Shown: positions 1-8,810 of the stretch, piece after piece
How the letters are laid out: each line of letters opens with the position of its first letter
Numbering within the stretch: position 1 is the stretch's first letter
Source of the DNA: Dongia mobilis
GTDB lineage: Bacteria; Pseudomonadota; Alphaproteobacteria; Dongiales; Dongiaceae
Length of the DNA stretch: 44,024 nucleotides
Assembly (NCBI RefSeq): GCF_945906275.1
Contig: NZ_CAMDRA010000006.1
Coordinates: forward strand, 1-44,024
Direction: 5' to 3'
Program-made: the position numbers and the translations under genes
The notes under the pieces: model-generated
Told to the model about the DNA's origin: nothing
What the model saw: only the letters and a program-made list of their open reading frames with translations
Database searches by the model: none

Positions 1-503
1 GTCTTGACCGTGTTCTCCGGCAGATCCAGGACCTCGGCGATCTCCTGGACCGAGAACTCCTGATAGTAGGCCAATTGCAGGATCTCGCGGTGATCCAGGG
101 ACAACCGGTCGATCAGGCTGATCAACAGCCGCGACATGCCGCGGTCCGAGGCCTGGACATCTGGTGCCGGCGCGCCGTCTTCGATGTTGGCGGCGACTTC
201 CTCGTCCAAGGCCACTTCGCGCATGCGGCGGAGGCGACTGACGGCCTTGTGGTGGCCGATCGAAAACAGCCAGGTCGTGACCGACGATTTTCCCTCGAAC
301 CGCCCGGCCTGGCGCCAGACGTCCAGCATGGTCTCGCTCAGGACCTCTTCAGCCATTTCGCGATCCCGGACAAGCTTGACCAGGAAGGCGAAAAGCGCGC
401 GATTGTGCCGCTGATAGAACTCAGTAAAGGCGGCCTTGTCGCCCTTGGCAATACCGTCCAGGAGCTTTCCGTCGGGAATCACGTTGCCCGCGTCCAGTCT
501 CAT
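1..503 (-). CDS. ECF-type RNA polymerase sigma factor (C-terminus cut by window edge)
   Basis: Manual translation of the minus strand from CAT at 501-503: MRLDAGNVIPDGKLLDGIAKGDKAAFTEFYQRHNRALFAFLVKLVRDREMAEEVLSETMLDVWRQAGRFEGKSSVTTWLFSIGHHKAVSRLRRMRE...SLDHREILQLAYYQEFSVQEIAEVLDLPENTVKT; sigma region 2 and region 4 (HTH) are recognisable. Absent from the ORF track because it runs off the window. Confidence 0.9.
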   Translation of the reverse strand, partial: MRLDAGNVIPDGKLLDGIAKGDKAAFTEFYQRHNRALFAFLVKLVRDREMAEEVLSETMLDVWRQAGRFEGKSSVTTWLFSIGHHKAVSRLRRMREVALDEEVAANIEDGAPAPDVQASDRGMSRLLISLIDRLSLDHREILQLAYYQEFSVQEIAEVLDLPENTVK

Positions 504-766
504 GCTGCATCTGCCATCTTGTACAATCTGTCGCTCGATCACATCATCGGGTTCAAGAAAATGTCGTCTGAATGACGTTGTTTTGGCGGCCCATTTCAGC
601 CATCCCGATCCGTGCGCGTGCGGCGTCGGGTCCCCAGCCTGGGCCGGCGGCAGGGTAATCTGGTCTACCCGGCTTGTATAGGCTGCTTGCCAGGGCCGGC
701 CGCCTGGGATAAGCGGGTCAACAGCTTGAATTTTGCTCAATTGCCACCCTGGGCGGAGAATTCGGT

Positions 767-1738
767 ATGGGACGTGTTGTTGATTGTGCGGTCTACGAGG
801 CCGGGCGCCGGGTCGGCAGCCTCGACATCAACGATCCCGAACAGATGCGGATCGAACCGGGCCGTGTGATCTGGATCGGCCTTTACGAGCCCAGCCAGGA
901 TGAACTGGCCAAGCTGCAGGGTTATTTCGGTCTGCATGAACTGGCAATCGAGGACGCCTATCGCGCTCATCAGCGGCCCAAGCTTGAGGTCTATGGCGAG
1001 ACCCTGTTCGTGGTGATGAAGACGGCGCAGCTGGAAGGCTCGCATGTTGCCATGGGCGAGACCAGCTTCTTCATCGGCCGCGGCTACGTGATCACCGTGC
1101 GGCATGGCCCGTCAACCAGCTATACCGAGGTGCGCGCTCGCTGCGAACACACGCCGGAGCGATTCAAGAAAGGCGAGGACTTCATCCTCTATGCACTGAT
1201 GGACTTCATCGTCGATCGCTATTTCCCGATCGTGGACAGCATCGAGGACGATATCGAGAAGCTGGAGGAGGCGGTGCTTGACGGCAAGAGCACGCTCGAT
1301 GTCCTTGAGGAGATCGTGGTGCTGCGCCGTGACCTGCTGCACCTTCGCCATGCAGTGGCGCCGCTGCCGGAAATCTGCCAGCGTCTGATGCGCTACGATA
1401 TGGCGCTCATTGATCGCAATACGCATCCATACTTTCGCGATGTGTTCGATCACAGCACGATCCTGCTCGACCGCATCGAGAATCTGCGCGAATTGATCAA
1501 GACAGTGGTCGATACCAAGATGCTGATGAGCGCCATGAAGCAGAACGAGGTCATGCGGCAATTGGCGGCCTGGGCTGCCATGCTGGCGGTTCCCACGGCC
1601 GTCGCCGGCATCTATGGCATGAACTTCGAGCACATGCCGGAATTGACCTGGAAATACGGCTATTTCAGCGTGCTTGGGCTGGTCTTCGCCATTTGTGGAT
1701 TGCTGTTCTGGCGCTTCAAGCGGTCCGGCTGGCTTTAG
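767..1738 (+). CDS. corA: CorA-family magnesium/divalent cation transporter
   Basis: 323 aa ORF; C-terminal GMNFEHMPEL (GMN motif) followed by two TM helices. Confidence 0.93.
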   Translation: MGRVVDCAVYEAGRRVGSLDINDPEQMRIEPGRVIWIGLYEPSQDELAKLQGYFGLHELAIEDAYRAHQRPKLEVYGETLFVVMKTAQLEGSHVAMGETSFFIGRGYVITVRHGPSTSYTEVRARCEHTPERFKKGEDFILYALMDFIVDRYFPIVDSIEDDIEKLEEAVLDGKSTLDVLEEIVVLRRDLLHLRHAVAPLPEICQRLMRYDMALIDRNTHPYFRDVFDHSTILLDRIENLRELIKTVVDTKMLMSAMKQNEVMRQLAAWAAMLAVPTAVAGIYGMNFEHMPELTWKYGYFSVLGLVFAICGLLFWRFKRSGWL

Positions 1739-2748
1739 CTGATCCGGTATTTCTTCAGCAGCCGCCGGAACTGGTGGTAGCTGAGGTCGAGCAGTTGCGC
1801 GGCCTCGGTCTGGCTGCCGCCAGCTGCTTGCAGCGCACGGCGCAGCAGCCCGGTCTCGAAAACAGCCACCGATCTGGCGAACTCTGCCGGCGGCGCGCTC
1901 ACTGGCTTTTCCGATATCTGCCGGCCCAGGCGCCAGGGACTCTCGAAGGGATCGATATGGATGGCGGTGATCGGCTGCTCGGTCGGTCCGGCGCGATAGA
2001 CCGAGCGCTCGATCACATTGCGCAGCTCGCGCACATTGCCCGGCCATGAATGTGCCAGCAGAGCGTCGCGGCAGTCCGCCGTGAAGCCGGGAAAGAGCGG
2101 GTGACCGAGGGTCTTCGCCATGCGGATGCCAAAGGCATCGCTGAGGTCAAGAATGTCGGACGGCCGCGCCCGCAAGGGCGGCAGGGTCACGACATCGAAG
2201 GCCAGGCGATCGAGCAGATCGGCACGGAACTCGCCCTTGGCGGCTAAGTCCGGCAGATCGACATTGGTGGCAGCCACCACGCGGACATCGACCTTCAGGG
2301 TCAGCTCGCCGCCAACTCGCTCGAACTCGCCATATTCGATCACGCGCAGGATCTGCTCCTGGAGGCGCGCCGAGGCGGTGGCGATTTCATCAAGGAACAG
2401 GGTGCCGCCATCGGCTCGCTCGAAGCGGCCGCGACGCCTGGTGCGCGCCCCGGTGAAGGCGCCGGCCTCATGGCCGAACAGCTCACTTTCCAGCAGGGTC
2501 TCGCTCAGCGCCGCGCAGTTCACTTTGGTAAAGGGGCCGCCCCATCTGGGCGAGAGGAAGTGCAGACGCTCCGCAAACAGCTCCTTGCCGGTGCCGCGCT
2601 CGCCGATGACCAGAGCCGGGCGGTCGAGCTGGGCCAGCCGCGAGACATGCTCCAGCGCCTCGAGAAAGGCCGGGTCCGAGCCCAGCAAGGCGGTTGGCTC
2701 GTTCGATTGGTTTGTCGATATGGTTTCCATTGTTAAAAAAATAGACAA
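1735..2748 (-). CDS. pspF: PspF: sigma-54-dependent activator of the phage-shock operon
   Basis: 337 aa AAA+ domain with GERGTGKE and GAFTGA motifs, no N-terminal receiver, C-terminal Fis-type HTH; divergent from pspABC. Confidence 0.93.
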   Translation of the reverse strand: MSIFLTMETISTNQSNEPTALLGSDPAFLEALEHVSRLAQLDRPALVIGERGTGKELFAERLHFLSPRWGGPFTKVNCAALSETLLESELFGHEAGAFTGARTRRRGRFERADGGTLFLDEIATASARLQEQILRVIEYGEFERVGGELTLKVDVRVVAATNVDLPDLAAKGEFRADLLDRLAFDVVTLPPLRARPSDILDLSDAFGIRMAKTLGHPLFPGFTADCRDALLAHSWPGNVRELRNVIERSVYRAGPTEQPITAIHIDPFESPWRLGRQISEKPVSAPPAEFARSVAVFETGLLRRALQAAGGSQTEAAQLLDLSYHQFRRLLKKYRIS

Positions 2749-2764
2749 TAATGGCGATAAAGGA

Positions 2765-2779
2765 TAGCGATAATCGCTA
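2765..2779. promoter_or_regulatory. Candidate PspF upstream activating sequence (7-bp perfect inverted repeat)
   Basis: TAGCGAT-A-ATCGCTA in the AT-rich pspF/psp intergenic region, upstream of the sigma-54 promoter. Confidence 0.55.
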
Positions 2780-2830
2780 ATATTCGTGCTGTCTATTGAC
2801 TAACTAATTGAAATATAATGAATCATCACT

Positions 2831-2845
2831 TGGCACAGCGTTTGC
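2831..2845 (+). promoter_or_regulatory. Sigma-54 (-24/-12) promoter of the psp operon
   Basis: TGGCAC-AGCGT-TTGC; GG-N10-GC spacing exact; 37 bp before the first ORF and divergent from pspF. Confidence 0.85.
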
Positions 2846-2881
2846 CCTGAGAGGTGGGTAATTCGACCTCAGGAGCTTGCC

Positions 2882-3034
2882 ATGACAGACGATTCTGATC
2901 CCCTCTTTCGCCGCGGCCTGGCCGCCGACCTCGACCGGGCGGTGGATTGGGCCAAGGCCTTTCTCAGCACCCGGAAGGCGTCCGACTGGGCTTTCTTCGC
3001 CTGCGGCATCGCCATCGGGCATTTCCTATTCTAA
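2882..3034 (+). CDS. 50-aa small putative membrane protein, first ORF of the psp operon
   Basis: MTDDSDPLFRRGLAADLDRAVDWAKAFLSTRKASDWAFFACGIAIGHFLF*; SD AGGAG 6 nt upstream, GC-rich third positions, hydrophobic C-terminus; below the size cut-off of the supplied ORF track. Confidence 0.72.
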   Translation: MTDDSDPLFRRGLAADLDRAVDWAKAFLSTRKASDWAFFACGIAIGHFLF

Positions 3035-3083
3035 CCCGCATTTCTTACCGTCTTTGACTTGATCACCTTGAAAGGACTGCCAA

Positions 3084-3755
3084 ATGGGCATTTTTTCGCG
3101 CCTCAGTGACATCGTGAACGCCAATCTCAATTCGCTTCTGGACCTGGCGGAAGACCCGGAAAAGATGGCCAAGCTCATGATCCAGGAGATGGAGGACACG
3201 CTGGTCGAGGTGCGCTCGGCCGCCGTGAAGAACATCTCGGAAAAGAAGGAAATCCAGCGGCGGCTTGACCAGCTGGCCGCGGCCGAGGCCGATTGGGCCC
3301 AGAAGGCGGAGTTCGCCATCAGCAAGGGTCGCGACGACCTTGCCAAGGGCGCCCTACTGGCCAAGCGGAAGCTGGCGGAAAGCGCCGACGCCCTGCGCGG
3401 TGAGCTCAAGGCGGTCGACGAGGCCCTGGCGCGCCATGACGAGGATCTCGCCCGCCTGCAATCCAAGCTTCAGGAGGCCAAGGCCAAGCAGAAAGCGCTC
3501 CTCATCCGCCTCAACGCGGCCCAGAAGCGCGTGCAGGTACGCCGGACCCGGGCCGATGGCCGGGTCGACGACGCCTTGGCGCGCTATGACACCCTCCATC
3601 GCAAGATCGACGAGCTTGAAGGTCGGGCCGAGGTTTACGATATGGGTCAGGCAAAGACACTGGAGCAGGAGTTTGCCAGCCTTGAAGCAGAGACCGGCCT
3701 TGATGCAGAGTTGGACGCGCTGAAGGAAAAGCTCCGCGCCGAGCACAAGGCCTGA
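3084..3755 (+). CDS. pspA: Phage shock protein A (PspA/IM30 family)
   Basis: 223 aa coiled-coil protein MGIFSRLSDIVNANLNSLLDLAEDPEKMAKLMIQEMEDTLVEVRS... Confidence 0.97.
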   Translation: MGIFSRLSDIVNANLNSLLDLAEDPEKMAKLMIQEMEDTLVEVRSAAVKNISEKKEIQRRLDQLAAAEADWAQKAEFAISKGRDDLAKGALLAKRKLAESADALRGELKAVDEALARHDEDLARLQSKLQEAKAKQKALLIRLNAAQKRVQVRRTRADGRVDDALARYDTLHRKIDELEGRAEVYDMGQAKTLEQEFASLEAETGLDAELDALKEKLRAEHKA

Positions 3756-3814
3756 ACCCATGTTCTGGCTGAGCACCGTCGCTTCAACTGCCCAACCTCC
3801 CAAAGGGATCGCCG

Positions 3815-4051
3815 ATGAGTTTGCTTCAATTCCTCTCCGTTCCTGCGATCCTGTTCATGGTCATCGTGGCGCCGCTGTGGCTGATCTTCCACTACAAGAC
3901 GATGTGGAAGAACCAGAAGCAGCAGGGGCCCGCTGATCAGAAGGCGGTTAAGGAAATGTGGGATGTGGCGGTGCGATTGGAAGATCGTGTCGCCAATCTG
4001 GAAAAACTGCTCGACGCCGAAGCGCCGGGCTGGCGGGAGACGAAGAAATGA
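3815..4051 (+). CDS. pspB: Phage shock protein B
   Basis: 78 aa, N-terminal TM then LIFHYKTMWKNQKQQ and a coiled coil; directly after pspA. Confidence 0.92.
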   Translation: MSLLQFLSVPAILFMVIVAPLWLIFHYKTMWKNQKQQGPADQKAVKEMWDVAVRLEDRVANLEKLLDAEAPGWRETKK

Positions 4052-4497
4052 ACAGCGATTATTGGCGCGATCCAGCGTGGAATAGCAACGGCGGTGATCG
4101 CCCACCCTTCTGGGGCTATCAGGGGTTGCGCCGCTATCCCGAGCATGGACGCGTGAGTGGCGTCTGCGCGGGTATCGCGCAGCATTGGGGCATCAAAGTG
4201 AAATGGGTTCGCTTTGCGGCGATCCTGGCACTCATCTTCTTCACTATGCCCACGCTTATCTGCTATGGGCTTGCGACTCTGTTCTTGAAGTTGGCCGAGC
4301 CGGAGCCGGTGCAGCCTGCGGAGAGAGCGTCCGAGAAGGATAGTTGGGCGACCGGCGACCTTCCGCCGGATCTCAGCTTCCCCAACCTGCGCCGCAAGTT
4401 CCGCGAACTTGAGGAGCGGGCCGGCGCCATGGAGACGCAAGTCACCTCGCAGGAGTTTCATCTGCGGCGCGACTTCAGGCGAATGGGCGAGGCCTAA
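4048..4497 (+). CDS. pspC: Phage shock protein C (PspC domain)
   Basis: MNSDYWRDPAWNSN...GLRRYPEHGRVSGVCAGIAQHWGIKVKWVRFAAILALIFF; ATGA overlap with pspB; ATG at 4048 preferred over the longer track ORF. Confidence 0.92.
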   Translation: MNSDYWRDPAWNSNGGDRPPFWGYQGLRRYPEHGRVSGVCAGIAQHWGIKVKWVRFAAILALIFFTMPTLICYGLATLFLKLAEPEPVQPAERASEKDSWATGDLPPDLSFPNLRRKFRELEERAGAMETQVTSQEFHLRRDFRRMGEA

Positions 4498-4829
4498 AGA
4501 ATCTTCCCCGGAAACGGATTGCGACCAGCGCGATCTTCGATCTCGACCACCCAGAGGTCGGGATCGCGCTGGACCGACCGCGCGATATAGGCATCGGCTT
4601 CCACTTCGGTGAGCAGCGCACCGCCTTGCACCGGCAACCAGGCGATCTCGCCATCCTCGTCCCGGGTCTGCGTCAGTAGCCGGCAGCCTGGACCCAGCAG
4701 ATTGAGCTTCACCAGGATGGCGCCGCCCCAGGCGTCACCCTTATGTGCGACCACGGCGGTGAGGCCGAGCGAAAAACACAGCCGCACATGGCCCTGGACG
4801 AACAGCTCGGTCGAGAGGCCATCGCTCAC
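4494..4829 (-). CDS. DUF1491-family protein
   Basis: 111 aa, resembles alphaproteobacterial DUF1491 proteins (GHVRLCFSLGLTAVVAHKGDAWGGAILVKLN...). Confidence 0.7.
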   Translation of the reverse strand: MSDGLSTELFVQGHVRLCFSLGLTAVVAHKGDAWGGAILVKLNLLGPGCRLLTQTRDEDGEIAWLPVQGGALLTEVEADAYIARSVQRDPDLWVVEIEDRAGRNPFPGKIL

Positions 4830-6514
4830 GCCTTCTGTGCCTTGAGGGCCGCCTCGCGCAGATCTGTGAGCGAATCCTTGGGCGTGATCGCTTCCGGATC
4901 GAGACGGAGTTCGAGGAGCGCCGGCTTGCCGGCCGCCAGTGCCCGTTCGAAGGCTGGCGCGAATTGCTCTGTCGTCTCGACCAGTTCGGCGTGGGCGCCA
5001 TAGGCCTTGCCCAATGCGACGAAGTCCGGATTATGCAGTTCGGTGCCGCTGACGCGACCGGGATAGGTCTTTTCCTGGTGCATGCGGATGGTGCCGTACA
5101 TGCCGTTATTGACGACCAGGAAAACCGCATTGGCACCGTACTGCACGGCAGTTGCCAGCTCCTGGCCGTTCATCATGAAGCAGCCATCGCCATTGAATGA
5201 AACGACGATGCGGTCGGGTGCGGCGAGCTTCGCCGCGACCGCGGCCGGCACGCCATAGCCCATCGACCCGTTGGTGGGGCCAAGCTGCGTGCGGTATTTG
5301 CGATACTGATAGAAGCGATGGCTCCAGGTTGCGTAATTGCCGGCGCCGTTGGTGAGGATGGCATCGGCCGGCAAACGCTGGCGCAGCCAGGCCATGATGT
5401 CGCCCATCTGCAGGGAGCCCGGAATGGTACCGTGCTTGATGTTGTCGAGATAGTCGCTGCGCGCAGCAGCGGTCCAGCCGTCCCAGGCCTTGTGATCGAC
5501 CGGGTTCATCTTGCGGGCAGCGCGGGCAAAGGCAGCCATGCCGCTGTTGATCGGCAAGGCCGCCTGATAGACGCGGCCCAGTTCCTCGGCGCTGGCATGG
5601 ACATGGACCAGCTTCTGTGCCGGCATCGGAATATCGATCAGCGTATAGCCGGACGTGGTCATTTCACCGAGGCGCGCACCGATGGCGATGAGCAGGTCAC
5701 TTTCCTTGATGCGCTGGGCGAGCTTCGGATTGATTCCGATGCCGACATCACCGACATAATTGGGCAAGGTATTGTCGTAGAGATCCTGGCAGCGGAAGGC
5801 GCAGCCGGTGGGCAGATTGTTGGCTTCGGCAAAGACGCGGAAGTCAGCCACTGCCTCGGCATCCCAGCCGCCGCCGCCCAGGATGACGAGCGGCCGCTGC
5901 GCCTTCGCCAGCATGTTGCGGAAGTTCGCCATGTCTTCGTCGCCGGGATGGGCCCGGCTCACCTTGAAATGATCGGCATCGCCAACTTCGACCGTGTCGG
6001 TCAGCATGTCTTCCGGCAGGGCCAGCACGACCGGGCCGGGCCGGCCATTGACGGCGCGGTGGAAAGCCTGGCTTACCAGCTCCGGAATGCGGCGGGCATC
6101 GTCGATCTCCGCCACCCATTTCACCATCGGGCCGTACATGCGACGGAAATCGATTTCCTGGAACGCCTCGCGCTCGACCTGATCGCGGGCCACCTGGCCG
6201 ATGAACAGGATCATCGGCGTCGAATCCTGAAACGCGGTATGGACACCGACCGAGGCGTTGGTGGCGCCTGGCCCGCGCGTCACGAAACAGATGCCGGGCT
6301 TGCCGGTGAGCTTGCCATAGGCGTCGGCCATGTAGGCGGCGCCACCTTCCTGGCGGCAGACGATCAGCTTGATCTTGTCCTTGGAATCATGAAGCGCATC
6401 GAGGGCGGCGAGATAGCTTTCGCCGGGCACGCAGAAGGCCATCTCCACGCCATGCTGGATCAAGGCGTCGATCAGGATTCGACCGCCATTGCGTGGCTTT
6501 ACATTCTTGGTCAT
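4826..6514 (-). CDS. Thiamine pyrophosphate-dependent enzyme (acetolactate synthase-like)
   Basis: CVPGESYLAALDAL, CRQEGGAAYMADAYGKLTGKPGICFVTRGPGATNA and C-terminal ThDP site GDGCFMMNGQELATA...NNGMYGTIRMHQ. Start assigned to MTKNVKPRNGGR. Confidence 0.9.
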   Translation of the reverse strand: MTKNVKPRNGGRILIDALIQHGVEMAFCVPGESYLAALDALHDSKDKIKLIVCRQEGGAAYMADAYGKLTGKPGICFVTRGPGATNASVGVHTAFQDSTPMILFIGQVARDQVEREAFQEIDFRRMYGPMVKWVAEIDDARRIPELVSQAFHRAVNGRPGPVVLALPEDMLTDTVEVGDADHFKVSRAHPGDEDMANFRNMLAKAQRPLVILGGGGWDAEAVADFRVFAEANNLPTGCAFRCQDLYDNTLPNYVGDVGIGINPKLAQRIKESDLLIAIGARLGEMTTSGYTLIDIPMPAQKLVHVHASAEELGRVYQAALPINSGMAAFARAARKMNPVDHKAWDGWTAAARSDYLDNIKHGTIPGSLQMGDIMAWLRQRLPADAILTNGAGNYATWSHRFYQYRKYRTQLGPTNGSMGYGVPAAVAAKLAAPDRIVVSFNGDGCFMMNGQELATAVQYGANAVFLVVNNGMYGTIRMHQEKTYPGRVSGTELHNPDFVALGKAYGAHAELVETTEQFAPAFERALAAGKPALLELRLDPEAITPKDSLTDLREAALKAQKA

Positions 6515-6570
6515 CGGGGCACCCAGGATAGCTGCGGATTGAAGGAAAAGCGGGCTAGGGCTAGCGCCTT

Positions 6571-8001
6571 TTACGCCTGCTTGGCAAGTGGGGGTCGCTT
6601 GTCCACCCATGGCTGGAGCTTTTCCAGGGCGGCCCCCAGGCCGAGGACGCCCCGGTCATCGTGCCGGCGGCCGATGATCTGCAGGCCGATGGGCAGATTG
6701 TCGCTGGTGAAGCCGGCCGGAACGGACAGGGCCGGGCAGGGGCTGACGAAGTTCCAGACCGAGGTGAAATCGAGGGCGTCGTAGCGGCCCTGGTCATCCA
6801 GTTTCCAATATTCCGTGTCGCTGCGGCCGACCCGGGCCGCCGGCTGGCACATGGTGCCGGTGAGGATCGCCTCGTTGCGGGCGAGGATCGGTTGCAGCTC
6901 ACCCCACATGCGGGTACGCACGACCTCGATCTTCTTGAACTCGACCGCGTTCATGGCAAAGCCGGCATCCATGAGGCGAACGACATTGGGATCCATCTTG
7001 GCGCGGTAGTCCTTCAGGACATGGCCGAAGAACGTCGCGAGGTAGACACCCCAATGCTGACTCCAAAGGTCATCCTCATCCTTGCCCCAGGGCAGCGAGA
7101 CTTCCTCGATAATGGCGCCTTGGCTGGCAAAGAGATCGGCGGCGCGCCGGACGGCCGCTTCGACCTCGGGATGCCAGACATGGTGGCCGACGTTGAGGAG
7201 CAAGGCGAGACGGCGCCCCTTGAGGTCGCATGGCAGTGGCGCCATGAAATCGAGAGGGGAGGTGAGCGACTGGATGTCACGCTCATCAGGCCCCTGGGTG
7301 ATCTCCATGAACAGGCAGGCATCGGCGATGGTGCGGGCAAGCGGACCGAAATGCGAGATCTGATCGAACTGGCTGGGCAGGATGGTGAAGGGAATGCGAC
7401 CAAAGCTCGGTTTCAGGCCGACGATGCCGCAGAAGCTGGCCGGAATGCGCACCGAGCCGCCCATGTCCGACCCTTCGGCAAACGGCACGCAGCCGCTGGC
7501 GACCGCGGCGCCTGATCCGCCCGACGAGCCACCGGCGGTGCGCTCCAGGTTCCATGGATTGCGCGTGATGCCCCAGAGCGGGCTCTCGGTAAAGCTCGAA
7601 TAGGCGAATTCCGGCGTCGTCGTCTTGCCGATGAGAATGCCGCCGGCCTTGGCCAGCGCTTCGGCGATCGGCGCGTCATGGTCCGGGACCCAATGTTCAT
7701 AGGCATAGGAGCCAAGCGTCGTGCGCTTGCCCTTGGTGGGCGTCAGATCCTTCAGCGCGTAGGGCACACCATGCAGCGGCCCGCGGAATGTGCCGGCCTT
7801 GGCCTCGGCCTCCATCACCCTGGCCATCGCCAGGGCCTCTTCGGCATAGACGAAGCAGAAGCAGTTGAGGATCGGATTGACCTCGGCGATGCGGGCCAGC
7901 GCGTTGGTCACGAGTGTGACCGGTGACAAGGTGCCGGCGCGAATCCGGGCGGCGAGGTCGGTGGCGGGGGTAAAGCAGAGATCGAGGTCAGTCACGATCA
8001 A
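6571..8001 (-). CDS. Amidase (amidase-signature family)
   Basis: 476 aa with YALKDL (Lys), GGSSGGSGAAVASG and GSDMGGSVRIPASFCG (Ser-cisSer-Lys triad). Confidence 0.9.
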   Translation of the reverse strand: MIVTDLDLCFTPATDLAARIRAGTLSPVTLVTNALARIAEVNPILNCFCFVYAEEALAMARVMEAEAKAGTFRGPLHGVPYALKDLTPTKGKRTTLGSYAYEHWVPDHDAPIAEALAKAGGILIGKTTTPEFAYSSFTESPLWGITRNPWNLERTAGGSSGGSGAAVASGCVPFAEGSDMGGSVRIPASFCGIVGLKPSFGRIPFTILPSQFDQISHFGPLARTIADACLFMEITQGPDERDIQSLTSPLDFMAPLPCDLKGRRLALLLNVGHHVWHPEVEAAVRRAADLFASQGAIIEEVSLPWGKDEDDLWSQHWGVYLATFFGHVLKDYRAKMDPNVVRLMDAGFAMNAVEFKKIEVVRTRMWGELQPILARNEAILTGTMCQPAARVGRSDTEYWKLDDQGRYDALDFTSVWNFVSPCPALSVPAGFTSDNLPIGLQIIGRRHDDRGVLGLGAALEKLQPWVDKRPPLAKQA

Positions 8002-8810
8002 TATCCGTTCCGGGCTTGAGTGAGGTGTCCAAGGCGTCGAATGACGGCAACCAGCAGGATGGCGTCGATCAGCACCATGAACGCCACCAGGGCATGATAG
8101 AGCGGCGAGGCATTCTGGGCGACCCCCGACAGGATGGCGCCTGGCAGCAGCACCGCATCGCCGGAAAGGGCGTTGCCGAGATAGAAGTCCCCCAGTGACA
8201 GGATCAGTGCCAACAGTGCCCCGAACACGGCATAAGGGCGCAAGGTCGGCCAGGTCAGGCGCCGGAAGATCGTCAATTCATCGGCGCCAGCTTCCAGGGC
8301 GGCCTCGCGCCAGGCGGGATCGACCCGTCGCCAGCCGAGACACAGGATGGCCGCAACCAATGGTGCCGCAACGGCCGCCTGGCTCGCGGCGACCAGGCCG
8401 AGCCCCAGCGCATTGCCACCCCATTGCGCGAGCTTGAGGCAGGCCAGCAGGAAAAGCGCCCCCAGACCGAAACGCGGCAAGAGGAAAGGCAGGGCCGAAG
8501 CCAGGATGGCGGCATAGCGGCGCCTGGCGATCCATTGCCGCCAGAGAAGAGAGAGGCACAGTCCCCAGGCCGAGGCGAGAAAGGCGACGGCAAATGCCAT
8601 CAGCGGTGTCTGCAACAAAGCGGGCGCGATGCCGGCTTCCTTGCTCAAGGCTGCCATCATCTGGCCAGCGTCCGCCACAAGGAGGATGCCGAGACTGTAA
8701 TAGAGACCGAGCCCGAAGATGGCGCCTATCGGCAGCAGCAGAAACAGAACGAGCAGCAGGGCGCTGATCTGGATAAGCCATGAAGGGGTGTGGCTGACGC
8801 GGCGGATCAT
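7998..8810 (-). CDS. ABC transporter permease (PotC-like)
   Basis: 270 aa multi-TM with EAA loop EAALEAGADELTIFRRLTWPTL; ATGA overlap with both neighbours. Confidence 0.85.
   Translation of the reverse strand: MIRRVSHTPSWLIQISALLLVLFLLLPIGAIFGLGLYYSLGILLVADAGQMMAALSKEAGIAPALLQTPLMAFAVAFLASAWGLCLSLLWRQWIARRRYAAILASALPFLLPRFGLGALFLLACLKLAQWGGNALGLGLVAASQAAVAAPLVAAILCLGWRRVDPAWREAALEAGADELTIFRRLTWPTLRPYAVFGALLALILSLGDFYLGNALSGDAVLLPGAILSGVAQNASPLYHALVAFMVLIDAILLVAVIRRLGHLTQARNGY

Noticed and set aside
5318-6784. 488-aa plus-strand ORF opposite the ThDP-enzyme and amidase genes
   Set aside because: Antisense to two well-supported genes; no recognisable motifs.
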